NCBI GenBank assembly: GCA_035631615.1
Contig: DASQIK010000062.1
Span: 1-61,211, forward strand
Direction of reading: 5' to 3'
Source of the DNA: UBA5189 sp035631615
GTDB taxonomy: Bacteria; Chloroflexota; Limnocylindria; Limnocylindrales; CSP1-4
Length of the DNA stretch: 61,211 bases
The translations under genes were made by a program, and so were the position numbers. Below the pieces are notes generated by a model. That model searched no databases. It was not told where the DNA came from and saw only the letters and a program-made list of their open reading frames with translations. Positions 8,865 to 16,762 of this stretch are shown here, one piece after another (positions within the stretch are counted from its first letter, which is position 1; every line of letters starts with the position of its first letter).

Positions 8865-9314
8865 ATGACCGACACCAAGCCGAAGCCCGAGATGGGCTCG
8901 ACCGACGACAGCTTCAGCTGGACCGAGCCGGAGCAGACCTCCAGCACCGGCAGCCAGAAGGCCCAGGAGTGGCTCACCCAGCTCCAGGGGATGATCGAGA
9001 ACCTGGCGACGCAGGCGGCCCCGGTCGTCCGCGAAGTCGGCGCCAAGGCCGCAGAGCTCGCCGCGATCGCCGGCGAGAAGGCCGGGCCGCTGGCCCAGCG
9101 CGCCGCCGTGTTCACCGAGCAGGCCGGTCACAGGATCGCCGAGAAGTCGCGCGACATCGCCGTCGACCTTCGGAGCCAGGCGGCTGCGGCGAAGGCGGCG
9201 AACGCCACCGGCGGGGACGGATCCGATGCTCCGGCCGAGCCGATGGTCCCGACCGGGTCGATGACCGGCGAGCCCATCGCCAGCGACGAGCCGACGACGT
9301 CCGGCGTCGCCTGA
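8865..9314 (+). CDS. Hypothetical Ala-rich amphipathic helical protein
   Basis: 149 residues from ATG 8865, chosen because GAGGAG (8853-8858) lies at good spacing and a promoter precedes it; an in-frame upstream start at 8778 would fall inside the promoter. The polar N-terminus (about 1-30) is rich in Thr, Ser, Glu; residues about 35-115 form one long Ala/Glu/Arg-rich helix without TM character, resembling phasin-like or apolipoprotein-like helices; the tail is disordered and Pro/Thr-rich. No Cys, no enzyme motif. Gene sits alone between the priA and def units. I do not recognise a family. Confidence 0.65.
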   Translation: MTDTKPKPEMGSTDDSFSWTEPEQTSSTGSQKAQEWLTQLQGMIENLATQAAPVVREVGAKAAELAAIAGEKAGPLAQRAAVFTEQAGHRIAEKSRDIAVDLRSQAAAAKAANATGGDGSDAPAEPMVPTGSMTGEPIASDEPTTSGVA

Positions 9315-9351
9315 CCGACCGACCGACGAGGGCGGACGCCGAGCTCGACCG

Positions 9352-9364
9352 TATACTCGGCCGC
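9352..9364 (+). promoter_or_regulatory. -10 box of def, leaderless geometry
   Basis: TATACT at 9352-9357 followed by 7 nt and then the def GTG at 9365. The expected transcription start coincides with the start codon. No clear -35 is seen at 16-18 bp. Confidence 0.45.
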
Positions 9365-9919
9365 GTGAGCGTCCGCCCAATCGTTCTCCTCGGGGACCCG
9401 CGCCTCAGGATCAAGGGCCAGCCGGTCGAGAGCTTCGGCCGATTCCTGCACGGCCTGTTGGATGACCTTGCCCACACCATGCGGGCCGCACCCGGCGTCG
9501 GGCTTGCGGCGCCGCAGATCGGCGAGGCCCTGTCGGTCTGCGTCGTCGAGGTCGAGGACCGGCTGTTCGAGCTGGTCAATCCCAGGATCGTGAAGTCGAC
9601 CGGGGACGACCGCGACCTCGAGGGCTGCCTGTCGATCCCCGGCTACGCGGCCTATGTGACCCGCCGCGAGCGGGTCTGGGTGGTGGCCCAGGACCGGCGC
9701 GGCCGACGCATCCGGGTCGCCGGCTCCGGGCTCCTCGGGCGGGCGTTCCAGCACGAGCTCGATCACCTCGACGGCAAGCTCTACATCGACTACCTGGACT
9801 CGATGGACGAGCTGATCGCCGTCGGCGGGCCGGACGAGGACGGTGAGGGGGCCCGCGGGGACGGCGACGCGGAGCACGACGGCGAGACCGCCGGCGTACG
9901 AACGCCCGCCCTGGCATGA
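9365..9919 (+). CDS. def: Peptide deformylase
   Basis: Removes the formyl group from N-terminal Met of nascent proteins; metalloenzyme. 184 residues from GTG 9365, chosen because the PDF domain begins a few residues later (VLLGDPRLR) and a -10 box ends 7 nt upstream. Motif I GVGLAAPQIG, motif II EGCLSIP (metal Cys) and motif III QHELDHLDG (two metal His plus catalytic Glu) are all present. The last ~30 residues are an acidic, low-complexity tail. fmt follows with a 4-nt overlap, pairing the formyl-adding and formyl-removing functions. Confidence 0.95.
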   Translation: MSVRPIVLLGDPRLRIKGQPVESFGRFLHGLLDDLAHTMRAAPGVGLAAPQIGEALSVCVVEVEDRLFELVNPRIVKSTGDDRDLEGCLSIPGYAAYVTRRERVWVVAQDRRGRRIRVAGSGLLGRAFQHELDHLDGKLYIDYLDSMDELIAVGGPDEDGEGARGDGDAEHDGETAGVRTPALA

Positions 9920-10893
9920 CCGCCGGTCCGGCCCCCCAGCGGGCGGCCGACCCGGCTCGAACGATCTTCTTCGGCTCCGGGTCGTTTGCCGTCCCGATCC
10001 TGGAGGCGCTCGCGGCACTGCCTGCGACCAGGCTCGTTGCCGTCATCACCGCTCCGGATCGACCGGCTGGTCGGTCGCGGGTCGTCACGCCGACGCCGGT
10101 CGCGGCGAGGGCGCGGTCGCTCGGGCTGCCCGTCCTGCAGCCGGCTCGCGTGCGGTCCCCCGAGGCCGTTGCGGAGATCGCCCAGCTGCGGCCTGACCTC
10201 GGGGTGCTGGCCGACTACGGGCAGATCGTGCCGGCGGCCCTCCTCGCGCTGCCGCCGCGCGGCATCCTGAATGTCCACCCGTCGCTCCTGCCGCGCCACC
10301 GGGGTGCGACGCCGATCCCCGAGACGATCGCCGCCGGCGATGCGGACGCAGGCGTGACGATCTTCCGGATGGACGAGGGGATCGATACGGGCCCGATCGT
10401 GGCCGCGGGAAGGTGGGGGTTGCACGGCACGGAGCGCGCGCCGGAGCTCGAGGCTGAGGCCGCCCGTCGGGGCGCCGCGCTGCTCGAGGAGACCATCGCA
10501 GGCTGGCTCGGCGGAACGCTCCGGGCGCGGCCGCAGCGGGCCGAGGGCGCGACGCTCACCCGGCCGTTTCGACGCGAGGCCGGACGCCTTGATCCAGCGC
10601 GACCTGCGCGCGAGCTCGAGCGACAGGTCCGGGCGTTCCTGCCGTGGCCGGGATCGTTCGTGGACACCCCGGTCGGTCGGGTATCAGTGCTCGCCGCCTC
10701 CGTCGCGGCGACGCGTGCCGGCGACCAGCCCGGGCGGCTCGTCGAGGAGGACGGCCGGCTCGCGCTCACGACCTTCGACGGCCGGCTCGTCTTCGAGGAG
10801 GCGCGGCGCGAGGGCAAGCGCCCGGTGGGCGGTGGGGAGTTCCTGCGGGGCCAGCGCCAGCTCGTCGACACGGGCATCCTGAGCACCAGATGA
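9916..10893 (+). CDS. fmt: Methionyl-tRNA formyltransferase
   Basis: Transfers a formyl group from 10-formyl-THF to Met-tRNAi. 325 residues, ATGA overlap with def. N-terminal Rossmann domain (FFGSGSFAVPIL), the formyl-transferase signature NVHPSLLPRHRGATPI (Asn, His and the SLLP loop), then a C-terminal OB-like tRNA-binding domain (from about residue 205) with VRAFLPWPGSF. A Thr replaces the usual Ala in RGAAPI. Overlaps the next gene by 4 nt. Confidence 0.93.
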   Translation: MTAGPAPQRAADPARTIFFGSGSFAVPILEALAALPATRLVAVITAPDRPAGRSRVVTPTPVAARARSLGLPVLQPARVRSPEAVAEIAQLRPDLGVLADYGQIVPAALLALPPRGILNVHPSLLPRHRGATPIPETIAAGDADAGVTIFRMDEGIDTGPIVAAGRWGLHGTERAPELEAEAARRGAALLEETIAGWLGGTLRARPQRAEGATLTRPFRREAGRLDPARPARELERQVRAFLPWPGSFVDTPVGRVSVLAASVAATRAGDQPGRLVEEDGRLALTTFDGRLVFEEARREGKRPVGGGEFLRGQRQLVDTGILSTR

Positions 10894-13175
10894 CCGCCAA
10901 CCCAGCCACGAGCCCGATCGGAGCGCCGCGTCCGCGCCCGGATGCGCCGACCAAGGTTCGCGGCGCGACCCGGTTCAACGCCGACCAGCCGAAGCGGGGC
11001 CTCCTGCATGGCCGCCTCGTGCTCGCCCAGCGCGCGCACGCGAGGATCGTCTCGATCGATGCGACTGCGGCCCTCGCCGTCCCGGGCGTCGTCGCGGTCC
11101 TGACCGCCGCCGATCTCCCGATCACCGCGACCGGCACGGACCGTCTGAGCCGGCCGCTCGCGCGGACCGAGGTCGTGTTCGCCGGCGAACCGGTTGCGCT
11201 CGTGGTCGGTCGCACCCCGGCTGCCGCGGCCGACGCGGCGGAGCTGGTCAACGTGCGCCTCCGGGCGCTGCCGACCGTGGTCGACCCGGAGGCGGCGATG
11301 GTCGCCGGATCGCAGCTGGCCCGCGAGGAGCTCGCGGTCGAGGGCGATCGGACCGGATCGATGGACGCCCAGACCCACGCCGGCGTCGGTGGCACCAGCG
11401 ATGAATCGATCGACGAGGAGGACCTCTCGGACAACGTCACCGGCCGCTATCGCTACCGCCAGGGCGACCCGCTGGGCGCGCTCGCCCGATCCGCGATCAC
11501 CCGCGAGGCGTCGTACGCCACATCGTGGATCCACCAGGGCTACCTCGAGCCGCACGCCTGCACGGCGTGGGTGGACGCCGACGGGACCCTGGTCGTCGAG
11601 TCGTCGACGCAGGCGCTGTTGTCGGTGCGCAACGAGGTCGCGAAGGCGCTCGGCCTCCAGCAGCGGCAGGTGCGTGCGGTCGGGACGACGCTCGGTGGCG
11701 GCTTCGGCGGCAAGTGGCCGCTGTTCGACACGCTCGCGGCAGCCGCCGCGTGGAAGCTGCGCCGGCCGGTTCGGCTCGCGGCCACGCGCACGGAGGACTT
11801 CGCGGCGACCAACCCGGGTCAGCCATACGCGACGGCGCTCAGCCTGTCCGCGGACGCCGACGGCCGGTTCACCCACCTCGGCGCGCGGATCGTGACGGAC
11901 GCCGGCGCGTTCGAGGAGGGGAGTGCCGAATCGCTCGCCGGCGTGCTCGTCGCCGGTCCCTACGCCTGGCCCGCCGTCGACATCAAGGCCTACGGCGTCC
12001 GGACGAACCGGTTCGGCGTCGGCGCGTATCGCGCCCCGAGTGCGCCACAGATGGCGTTCGCGATCGAGACGGCCATCGACGAGGTGGCGACCGGGCTGGG
12101 ACTCGATCCGATCGAGATCCGGCGCCGGAATCTCAGCGTGGCCGGGGGCCAGATGGTCGATGGCGAGGCGTGGGCCGGCCACGGCGCCGCGCAGGTGCTG
12201 CATGCGCTCGAGGCGACCGCGACGTGGCGTGATCGCGGGACTGCAGGCACCGACGAGGGCGTCGGCCTCGCACTGGCCTACTGGCCGGGCGCGACGAATG
12301 CGGCATCGGCGGCGTGCCGCGTGTCGCCGGACGGCAGCGTCCAGGTCGTCACCGGCGTCGCAGACATGTCCGGGGTTGCCGGCGGGTTCCAGGCCATCGT
12401 CGCGGACGCCCTGGGCATCCCGCCGGAGGCGGTTCAGATCGTGACGGTCGACTCGGACGCCGCCCCGAGCTCACCCGGCAGTGGCGGCAGCACGATCACG
12501 TACTCCGCCGGGCGGGCGATTCGCGCGGCTGCGGAAGCCGTCGGCGAGCGGCTCCTCGCGGCGGCTGCACTCCAGCTGGAGATCGCCGTCGAGGACCTCG
12601 AGCTCGTCGATGGCGCGGTCCAGCCCCGCGGCACGCCCGACAAGGCGATCCCGATCGCGAAGCTCGTCCGCGCCCACGCCCGTGCGGGTCGCTCGCCGAT
12701 CGAGGCCCAGGCCGGTGCCGACGAGCCGAGCCTCGCGCCGTCCGTGTCCGGGCACGTCGTGCGGGTGCGGGTGGATCGCGAGACCGGCGGCGTCGCGGTG
12801 CTCGCCGATCACGTCGTCCAGGATGTCGGTCGGGTGTTGAACGCGGCGCTGGTCGTCGGGCAGCAGCACGGCGCGGCCGTGCAGGCGCTCGGCTGGGCCA
12901 CGCACGAGCGACTCGTCCACGACGCGAACGGCCAGCTGCTCACGGGCACGTTCCTCGACTATGCACTCCCGCGCGCCGAGGACGTCGGCCGGCTCGAGGC
13001 AACCAGCGTCGAGGTGCCGGCGCCCGATGGGCCCCTCGGCGCGAAGGGCATCGGGGAGGCACCGGTCATCGCCGGCGCGGCGGCCGTCGCCAATGCGATC
13101 GCGGCCGCAACGGGTGTCCGGCTCCGCGAGCTCCCGATGACACGGCCACGCGTCTGGCGGGCGCTCAACCCGTGA
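10890..13175 (+). CDS. Molybdenum hydroxylase large subunit (xanthine dehydrogenase/CoxL-like)
   Basis: 761 residues from ATG 10890 (4-nt overlap with fmt). Family enzymes hydroxylate aromatic heterocycles or aldehydes, or oxidise CO, using molybdopterin cytosine dinucleotide. Visible: N-terminal a/b hammerhead domain, molybdopterin loop GGGFGGK (269-275), GAYRAPSAPQ near residue 377 in the place of the AYRGAGRP loop, and the catalytic Glu in GIGEAP (E723). There is no AYxCSFR loop of form I CO dehydrogenase. The FAD and 2Fe-2S subunits expected beside it are absent; neighbours are fmt and rlmN, both overlapping by 4 nt. Substrate unknown; whether it works alone or with subunits encoded elsewhere cannot be told. 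Confidence 0.85.
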   Translation: MTANPATSPIGAPRPRPDAPTKVRGATRFNADQPKRGLLHGRLVLAQRAHARIVSIDATAALAVPGVVAVLTAADLPITATGTDRLSRPLARTEVVFAGEPVALVVGRTPAAAADAAELVNVRLRALPTVVDPEAAMVAGSQLAREELAVEGDRTGSMDAQTHAGVGGTSDESIDEEDLSDNVTGRYRYRQGDPLGALARSAITREASYATSWIHQGYLEPHACTAWVDADGTLVVESSTQALLSVRNEVAKALGLQQRQVRAVGTTLGGGFGGKWPLFDTLAAAAAWKLRRPVRLAATRTEDFAATNPGQPYATALSLSADADGRFTHLGARIVTDAGAFEEGSAESLAGVLVAGPYAWPAVDIKAYGVRTNRFGVGAYRAPSAPQMAFAIETAIDEVATGLGLDPIEIRRRNLSVAGGQMVDGEAWAGHGAAQVLHALEATATWRDRGTAGTDEGVGLALAYWPGATNAASAACRVSPDGSVQVVTGVADMSGVAGGFQAIVADALGIPPEAVQIVTVDSDAAPSSPGSGGSTITYSAGRAIRAAAEAVGERLLAAAALQLEIAVEDLELVDGAVQPRGTPDKAIPIAKLVRAHARAGRSPIEAQAGADEPSLAPSVSGHVVRVRVDRETGGVAVLADHVVQDVGRVLNAALVVGQQHGAAVQALGWATHERLVHDANGQLLTGTFLDYALPRAEDVGRLEATSVEVPAPDGPLGAKGIGEAPVIAGAAAVANAIAAATGVRLRELPMTRPRVWRALNP

Positions 13176-14404
13176 CCCCGGGCCTGCCCGTCGCGTCGTT
13201 GCCGCCGCCCGCAACGCCGTCGCCCCGGGATCCGCGACCCGGAATCTCGGCGCTGGACCGGCCGGCGCTCGAGCAGTGGCTGGTCGAGCACGGGCAGCCA
13301 GCGTTCCGGGCCCGCCAGATCCACGACGCGCTCTGGGGCGGATCGGCAGCGCGACCGTCCGACGTGACCACGTTGCCGCAGTCGCTGGCCGCGGCGCTCG
13401 ACGACGCCTTCCGCTGGTCGACGGTGACCGACGACACGATCGTGCTCGCCGAGGCCGGCCAGACCGAGAAGGCGCTCCACCGGCTGAGCGACGGCGCAAC
13501 GGTCGAATCCGTGCTCATGCACTACCCGGCCCGCGCCGGCCGGCGGGCGCGGCACACCCTGTGCATCTCGAGCCAGGCCGGCTGTGCCGTGGGCTGCCCG
13601 TTCTGCGCGACGGGCGAGCTCGGCTTCACGCGCGACCTGGAGACCGCGGAGATCATCGACCAGGTGCGGAGCGCCACTGCGCGGCTCGCGAACCACGAGG
13701 GCGGCGAGCGGCTCACCAACATCGTGTTCATGGGCATGGGCGAGCCGCTGCTCAACCTCGACCGGGTGCTGGAGGCCGTCGGCGTCATGAACGATCCATC
13801 ACGGCTCGGCCTCGGTGCCCGGCACATCACCGTTTCGACCTCCGGCGTGGTGCCGGGCATCCGGCGCCTGACGGCGCTCGGGCCGCAGTTCACCCTGGCG
13901 ATCAGCCTGCACGCGGCGCGCGACGCGCTGCGGGACGTGCTCGTGCCGTTGAACCGGCGCTGGCCCGTCGCCGACGTCGTCGAGGCGGCGCGGGAGCACG
14001 CCCGGAAGACCGGCCGGCGGATCAGCTACGAGGTCACGATGATCGGCGGCGTCAACGACACCGATGCCGACGCGGACGCCATCGCAACCCTGCTGCGGGG
14101 CGACCTCGCGCACGTCAACCTGATCCCGATGAACCCGGTGGCGCACACCCCATGGACCGCGAGCCCGATGCCGGTCATCGAGGCGTTCGCGGCTCGCCTC
14201 GCGGCCGTGGGCATTCCGGTCACGATCCGGCGCAACCGGGGGCAGGAGATCGGGGCGGCCTGCGGGCAGCTCGCGGCCGAGCATGCCGGACAGCCCGCCG
14301 CACCCGCGGTCGCCCGGCGTCGGCAGCGCCTGGAAGCGGAGAGTGCGCGCGCCCTCCGCGGCCAGCGGTCGAACGAGCCGGTGCCGGCCGGCACGGACGC
14401 CTGA
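13172..14404 (+). CDS. rlmN: Dual-specificity RNA methyltransferase RlmN
   Basis: Radical SAM enzyme that makes 2-methyladenosine in 23S rRNA (A2503) and some tRNAs. 410 residues from GTG 13172, overlapping the previous stop by 4 nt. N-terminal HhH-like accessory domain, 4Fe-4S cysteines C138-x3-C142-x2-C145 (CAVGCPFC), FMGMGEPL, the ISLHA strand, NPVAHTPW, and the C-terminal catalytic Cys in GAACGQL. A 50-residue basic tail follows the core; such a tail is not typical and may be disordered. One nt separates it from rpe. Confidence 0.93.
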   Translation: MTPGLPVASLPPPATPSPRDPRPGISALDRPALEQWLVEHGQPAFRARQIHDALWGGSAARPSDVTTLPQSLAAALDDAFRWSTVTDDTIVLAEAGQTEKALHRLSDGATVESVLMHYPARAGRRARHTLCISSQAGCAVGCPFCATGELGFTRDLETAEIIDQVRSATARLANHEGGERLTNIVFMGMGEPLLNLDRVLEAVGVMNDPSRLGLGARHITVSTSGVVPGIRRLTALGPQFTLAISLHAARDALRDVLVPLNRRWPVADVVEAAREHARKTGRRISYEVTMIGGVNDTDADADAIATLLRGDLAHVNLIPMNPVAHTPWTASPMPVIEAFAARLAAVGIPVTIRRNRGQEIGAACGQLAAEHAGQPAAPAVARRRQRLEAESARALRGQRSNEPVPAGTDA

Positions 14405-14405
14405 G

Positions 14406-15425
14406 ATGGCGCGCGTTGCGCGACCACCGGCGAACCGGCTCGACGCGGTCTCGACGGCACGCGCCCGCGTCGCCGCGAGCATCCTCGACGCCGATCTCGG
14501 CAACCTCGCCAACGCGGTGAAGCGCGCCGAGCGCGAGGGGACCGACAGGATCCACCTCGACGTGATGGACGGGCACTTCGTGCCGAATCTCACCTTCGGG
14601 GCCAAGACCATCAGGGCGCTCCGGCGCCGGACCCGGATCCCGTTCGACGCCCACCTGATGATCGCCAATCCGGCGAGGTACATCGACGAGTATCTCGACG
14701 CGGGCTGCGACTCGGTGACGATCCACGTGGAGATCGACGAGCCGATCGAGCCGACACTCCGGGCGATCCGCGCCGCCGGTCGCGCGGCCGGCCTGTGCGT
14801 CAAGCCGAAGACGCCGCTCAGCGCCGTCGAGCCGTACCAGCGCCTGATCGACATCGTCATGGTCATGACCGTCGAGCCGGGGTTCGGCGGCCAGGCGTTC
14901 ATGACCGACGTCGCGAAGGCGAAGCTGCTCGCCGCCCGCCAGTACCTCGCGCACAAGCTGCACGGCGGCGAGGTCCATGTCGACGGCGGTGTCAACCGCG
15001 ACACGGCGGAGCTCGTCGGGGGGCAAGGCGTCGACGTGCTGGTCGTCGGCTCGGCGCTCTGGCTCAAGGGCCGCGACATGGCGCGCGAGATCCGCCTGAT
15101 CCGGGCGCTCGCGGACGAGGGCTACCAGTACCAGCTCAACGACGGTGTCCCGCCGATCCCGCGCGACCGCATGGTCACGTTCGGAACGCTGCGGCGGGCG
15201 CAGGCGCGAACGCTGCGCGAGGAGGTCGAGGCAGCCGGGATCCCGGTGCTGCTGTTCCGGTCCGTCGAGGATCCGGCCGACATGGACGACGACGCACGCC
15301 GCTGGGACCTGCTCATCCCCGCTTCGGCTGAGGCGGCGGCCAGGGCGCGGTTCTCGCGCCGGCGCGGCGAGCTCGAGCGAGCAGCGGCGCAATCGGACGC
15401 GTCGACCACCGTTCCGCCCGCCTGA
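14406..15425 (+). CDS. rpe: Ribulose-phosphate 3-epimerase with ~100-residue C-terminal extension
   Basis: Interconverts ribulose-5-P and xylulose-5-P (pentose phosphate pathway). 339 residues from ATG 14406. TIM-barrel core spans about residues 15-235: SILDAD, HLDVMDGHFVPNLTFG (metal His and catalytic Asp), DAHLMI, TVEPGFGGQ, VDGGV (second catalytic Asp), VVGSALW. The family is normally 210-230 residues; here residues ~238-339 form an extra part with a helical arm (RRAQARTLREEVEAAG) and a strand-like VLLFRSVED, matching nothing I know. The reading frame and codon use continue without a break, so it is a genuine extension and not a frameshift artefact. dtd follows after 1 nt. Confidence 0.88.
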   Translation: MARVARPPANRLDAVSTARARVAASILDADLGNLANAVKRAEREGTDRIHLDVMDGHFVPNLTFGAKTIRALRRRTRIPFDAHLMIANPARYIDEYLDAGCDSVTIHVEIDEPIEPTLRAIRAAGRAAGLCVKPKTPLSAVEPYQRLIDIVMVMTVEPGFGGQAFMTDVAKAKLLAARQYLAHKLHGGEVHVDGGVNRDTAELVGGQGVDVLVVGSALWLKGRDMAREIRLIRALADEGYQYQLNDGVPPIPRDRMVTFGTLRRAQARTLREEVEAAGIPVLLFRSVEDPADMDDDARRWDLLIPASAEAAARARFSRRRGELERAAAQSDASTTVPPA

Positions 15426-15426
15426 C

Positions 15427-15876
15427 GTGCGGGCGCTGCTCCAGCGGGCGAGCCGCGCGTCGGTCACCGTCGACGGCAGGACGATCGCCTCGATCGGGCC
15501 GGGGCTGGTCGTGCTGCTGGGCGTCGGCCATGGCGATGACGAGGCGACCACCGACGCGCTGGCGCGACGGACGACCGAGCTCCGCATGTTCGCCGATGAC
15601 GAGGGCCGCACGAACCGCTCGCTCATCGACACCGGCGGCGCCGCGCTCGTCGTGAGCCAGTTCACCCTCTACGCGGATACGGCGCGGGGCCGGCGTCCAG
15701 GGTTCACGAACGCCGCCGACCCCGCGCTCGCCGAGCGGCTCTACGTCCGCTTTGCCGATGCACTGCGCGCCTCCGGCGTTCGAGACGTGCAGACCGGCTC
15801 GTTCGGCGCCGAGATGCAGGTCGAGCTCGCGAACGACGGCCCGTTCACGATCTGGCTCGACACCGGCGGCGCCTGA
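15427..15876 (+). CDS. dtd: D-aminoacyl-tRNA deacylase
   Basis: Hydrolyses D-amino acids (and glycine from tRNA-Ala) mischarged on tRNA. 149 residues from GTG 15427, the normal size. The SQFTLYAD motif with its catalytic Thr and the NDGPFT motif (Gly-Pro pair that excludes L-amino acids) are intact. Last gene of the def operon; convergent with the - strand gene at 16141. Confidence 0.93.
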   Translation: MRALLQRASRASVTVDGRTIASIGPGLVVLLGVGHGDDEATTDALARRTTELRMFADDEGRTNRSLIDTGGAALVVSQFTLYADTARGRRPGFTNAADPALAERLYVRFADALRASGVRDVQTGSFGAEMQVELANDGPFTIWLDTGGA

Positions 15877-16140
15877 GCGGGCGGGCACGTTGGCGGCCCG
15901 CGTGGCCGATGGAGCTGTTGGAGCGGGCGGGGCTGTCGTCGCGGAGAGGTTCATGCCGCTGAATCGGCGGGACGGACCTCGTCGAGGTCTGGCAGCCGTC
16001 GTTCGAGGGCGCGAACGGCACGTACTCGATCGACGCCTGCAGGTCCGGCGACGCCAGTGCCGGGGGCGGCGCCTTCACGGCGACCCTCGCCTCCGAGGCG
16101 TTCCACGCGGGCAGCGCCGCCGTCGCAGGATGGGAACGGA
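15877..16140. other. Spacer between convergent genes with a possible coding remnant
   Basis: No intact gene. The + strand frame 15963-16163 is open after a TGA at 15960 but has no start codon; it reads like the end of a secreted or exported protein (GANGTYSIDACRSG near its start, GWERISC near its end). It runs into the stop region of the convergent gene. Either a decayed gene fragment or chance in high-GC DNA. Confidence 0.3.
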
Positions 16141-16734
16141 TCAGCTGCGGTCGGCGCTGGTGATGCCCGGGGCGAACAACAGCAGGAGGCGACCGGCGAG
16201 CCAGTACGCGCCGACGGCCACGACGAGCCAGATCCCGAGGAGGAGCGGCACCGGCACGTCAGCACGCGGCTGGAGGACCGGCGGCTGCGCGACCACAAGC
16301 GCGGCGAGGAGGATGATCGTCAGTCCCACCTGGCGGTACAGGGCAAGGCGCTGCCTCCGTCGATCTGCCCGAGCGAACTGCTCCAGGCGCCACATGGCGG
16401 CGACCAGTTCCTCCAGGGGCCGGTCGGGCGCGATGGCCGGATACAGGTGCGGCGAGCTGCGGATGGCGGCCGCAAGGACGTCTCGCAGTGCATCGGGGTA
16501 CGAGTTCGGCTCGAGCGTCGCCGTGACGGGCCCCGCATCCGCGGCCGCCGACAGCCTGAGCGGGTGCCCGCCGGCATCGAACGCCTGGACGATCCCGGCG
16601 CGAACGTCGGGCGCCTCGACGGCACCGAGGAGGCGATCCAGCGAGTCGAACAGGCGTGGGTCGCCAGCGCGTGGCGGACCAGCCTGCGGCCCGTCCGTGC
16701 CCTCGAGCAGGATCAGCGGAAGGGCGGGCTCCAT
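16141..16734 (-). CDS. Hypothetical membrane protein, two C-terminal TM segments
   Basis: 197 residues. The N-terminal ~120 residues look soluble, with a helical part (PLEELVAAMWRLEQFARADR) just before the membrane part. Two hydrophobic segments lie at about 135-152 and 160-188. No signal peptide and no catalytic motif seen. Lies 28 nt downstream of the cupin-cyclase gene on the same strand, so the two may be co-transcribed; a role as membrane partner of the cyclase is only a guess. Confidence 0.65.
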   Translation of the reverse strand: MEPALPLILLEGTDGPQAGPPRAGDPRLFDSLDRLLGAVEAPDVRAGIVQAFDAGGHPLRLSAAADAGPVTATLEPNSYPDALRDVLAAAIRSSPHLYPAIAPDRPLEELVAAMWRLEQFARADRRRQRLALYRQVGLTIILLAALVVAQPPVLQPRADVPVPLLLGIWLVVAVGAYWLAGRLLLLFAPGITSADRS

Positions 16735-16762
16735 CGGCCGATGGTAGTCGGGCTCGAGCCGG

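Noticed and set aside
10890..13175. CO dehydrogenase form I large subunit (coxL)
   Set aside because: The AYxCSFR active-site loop is absent and no coxM/coxS lies beside it, so only a general molybdenum hydroxylase call is made.
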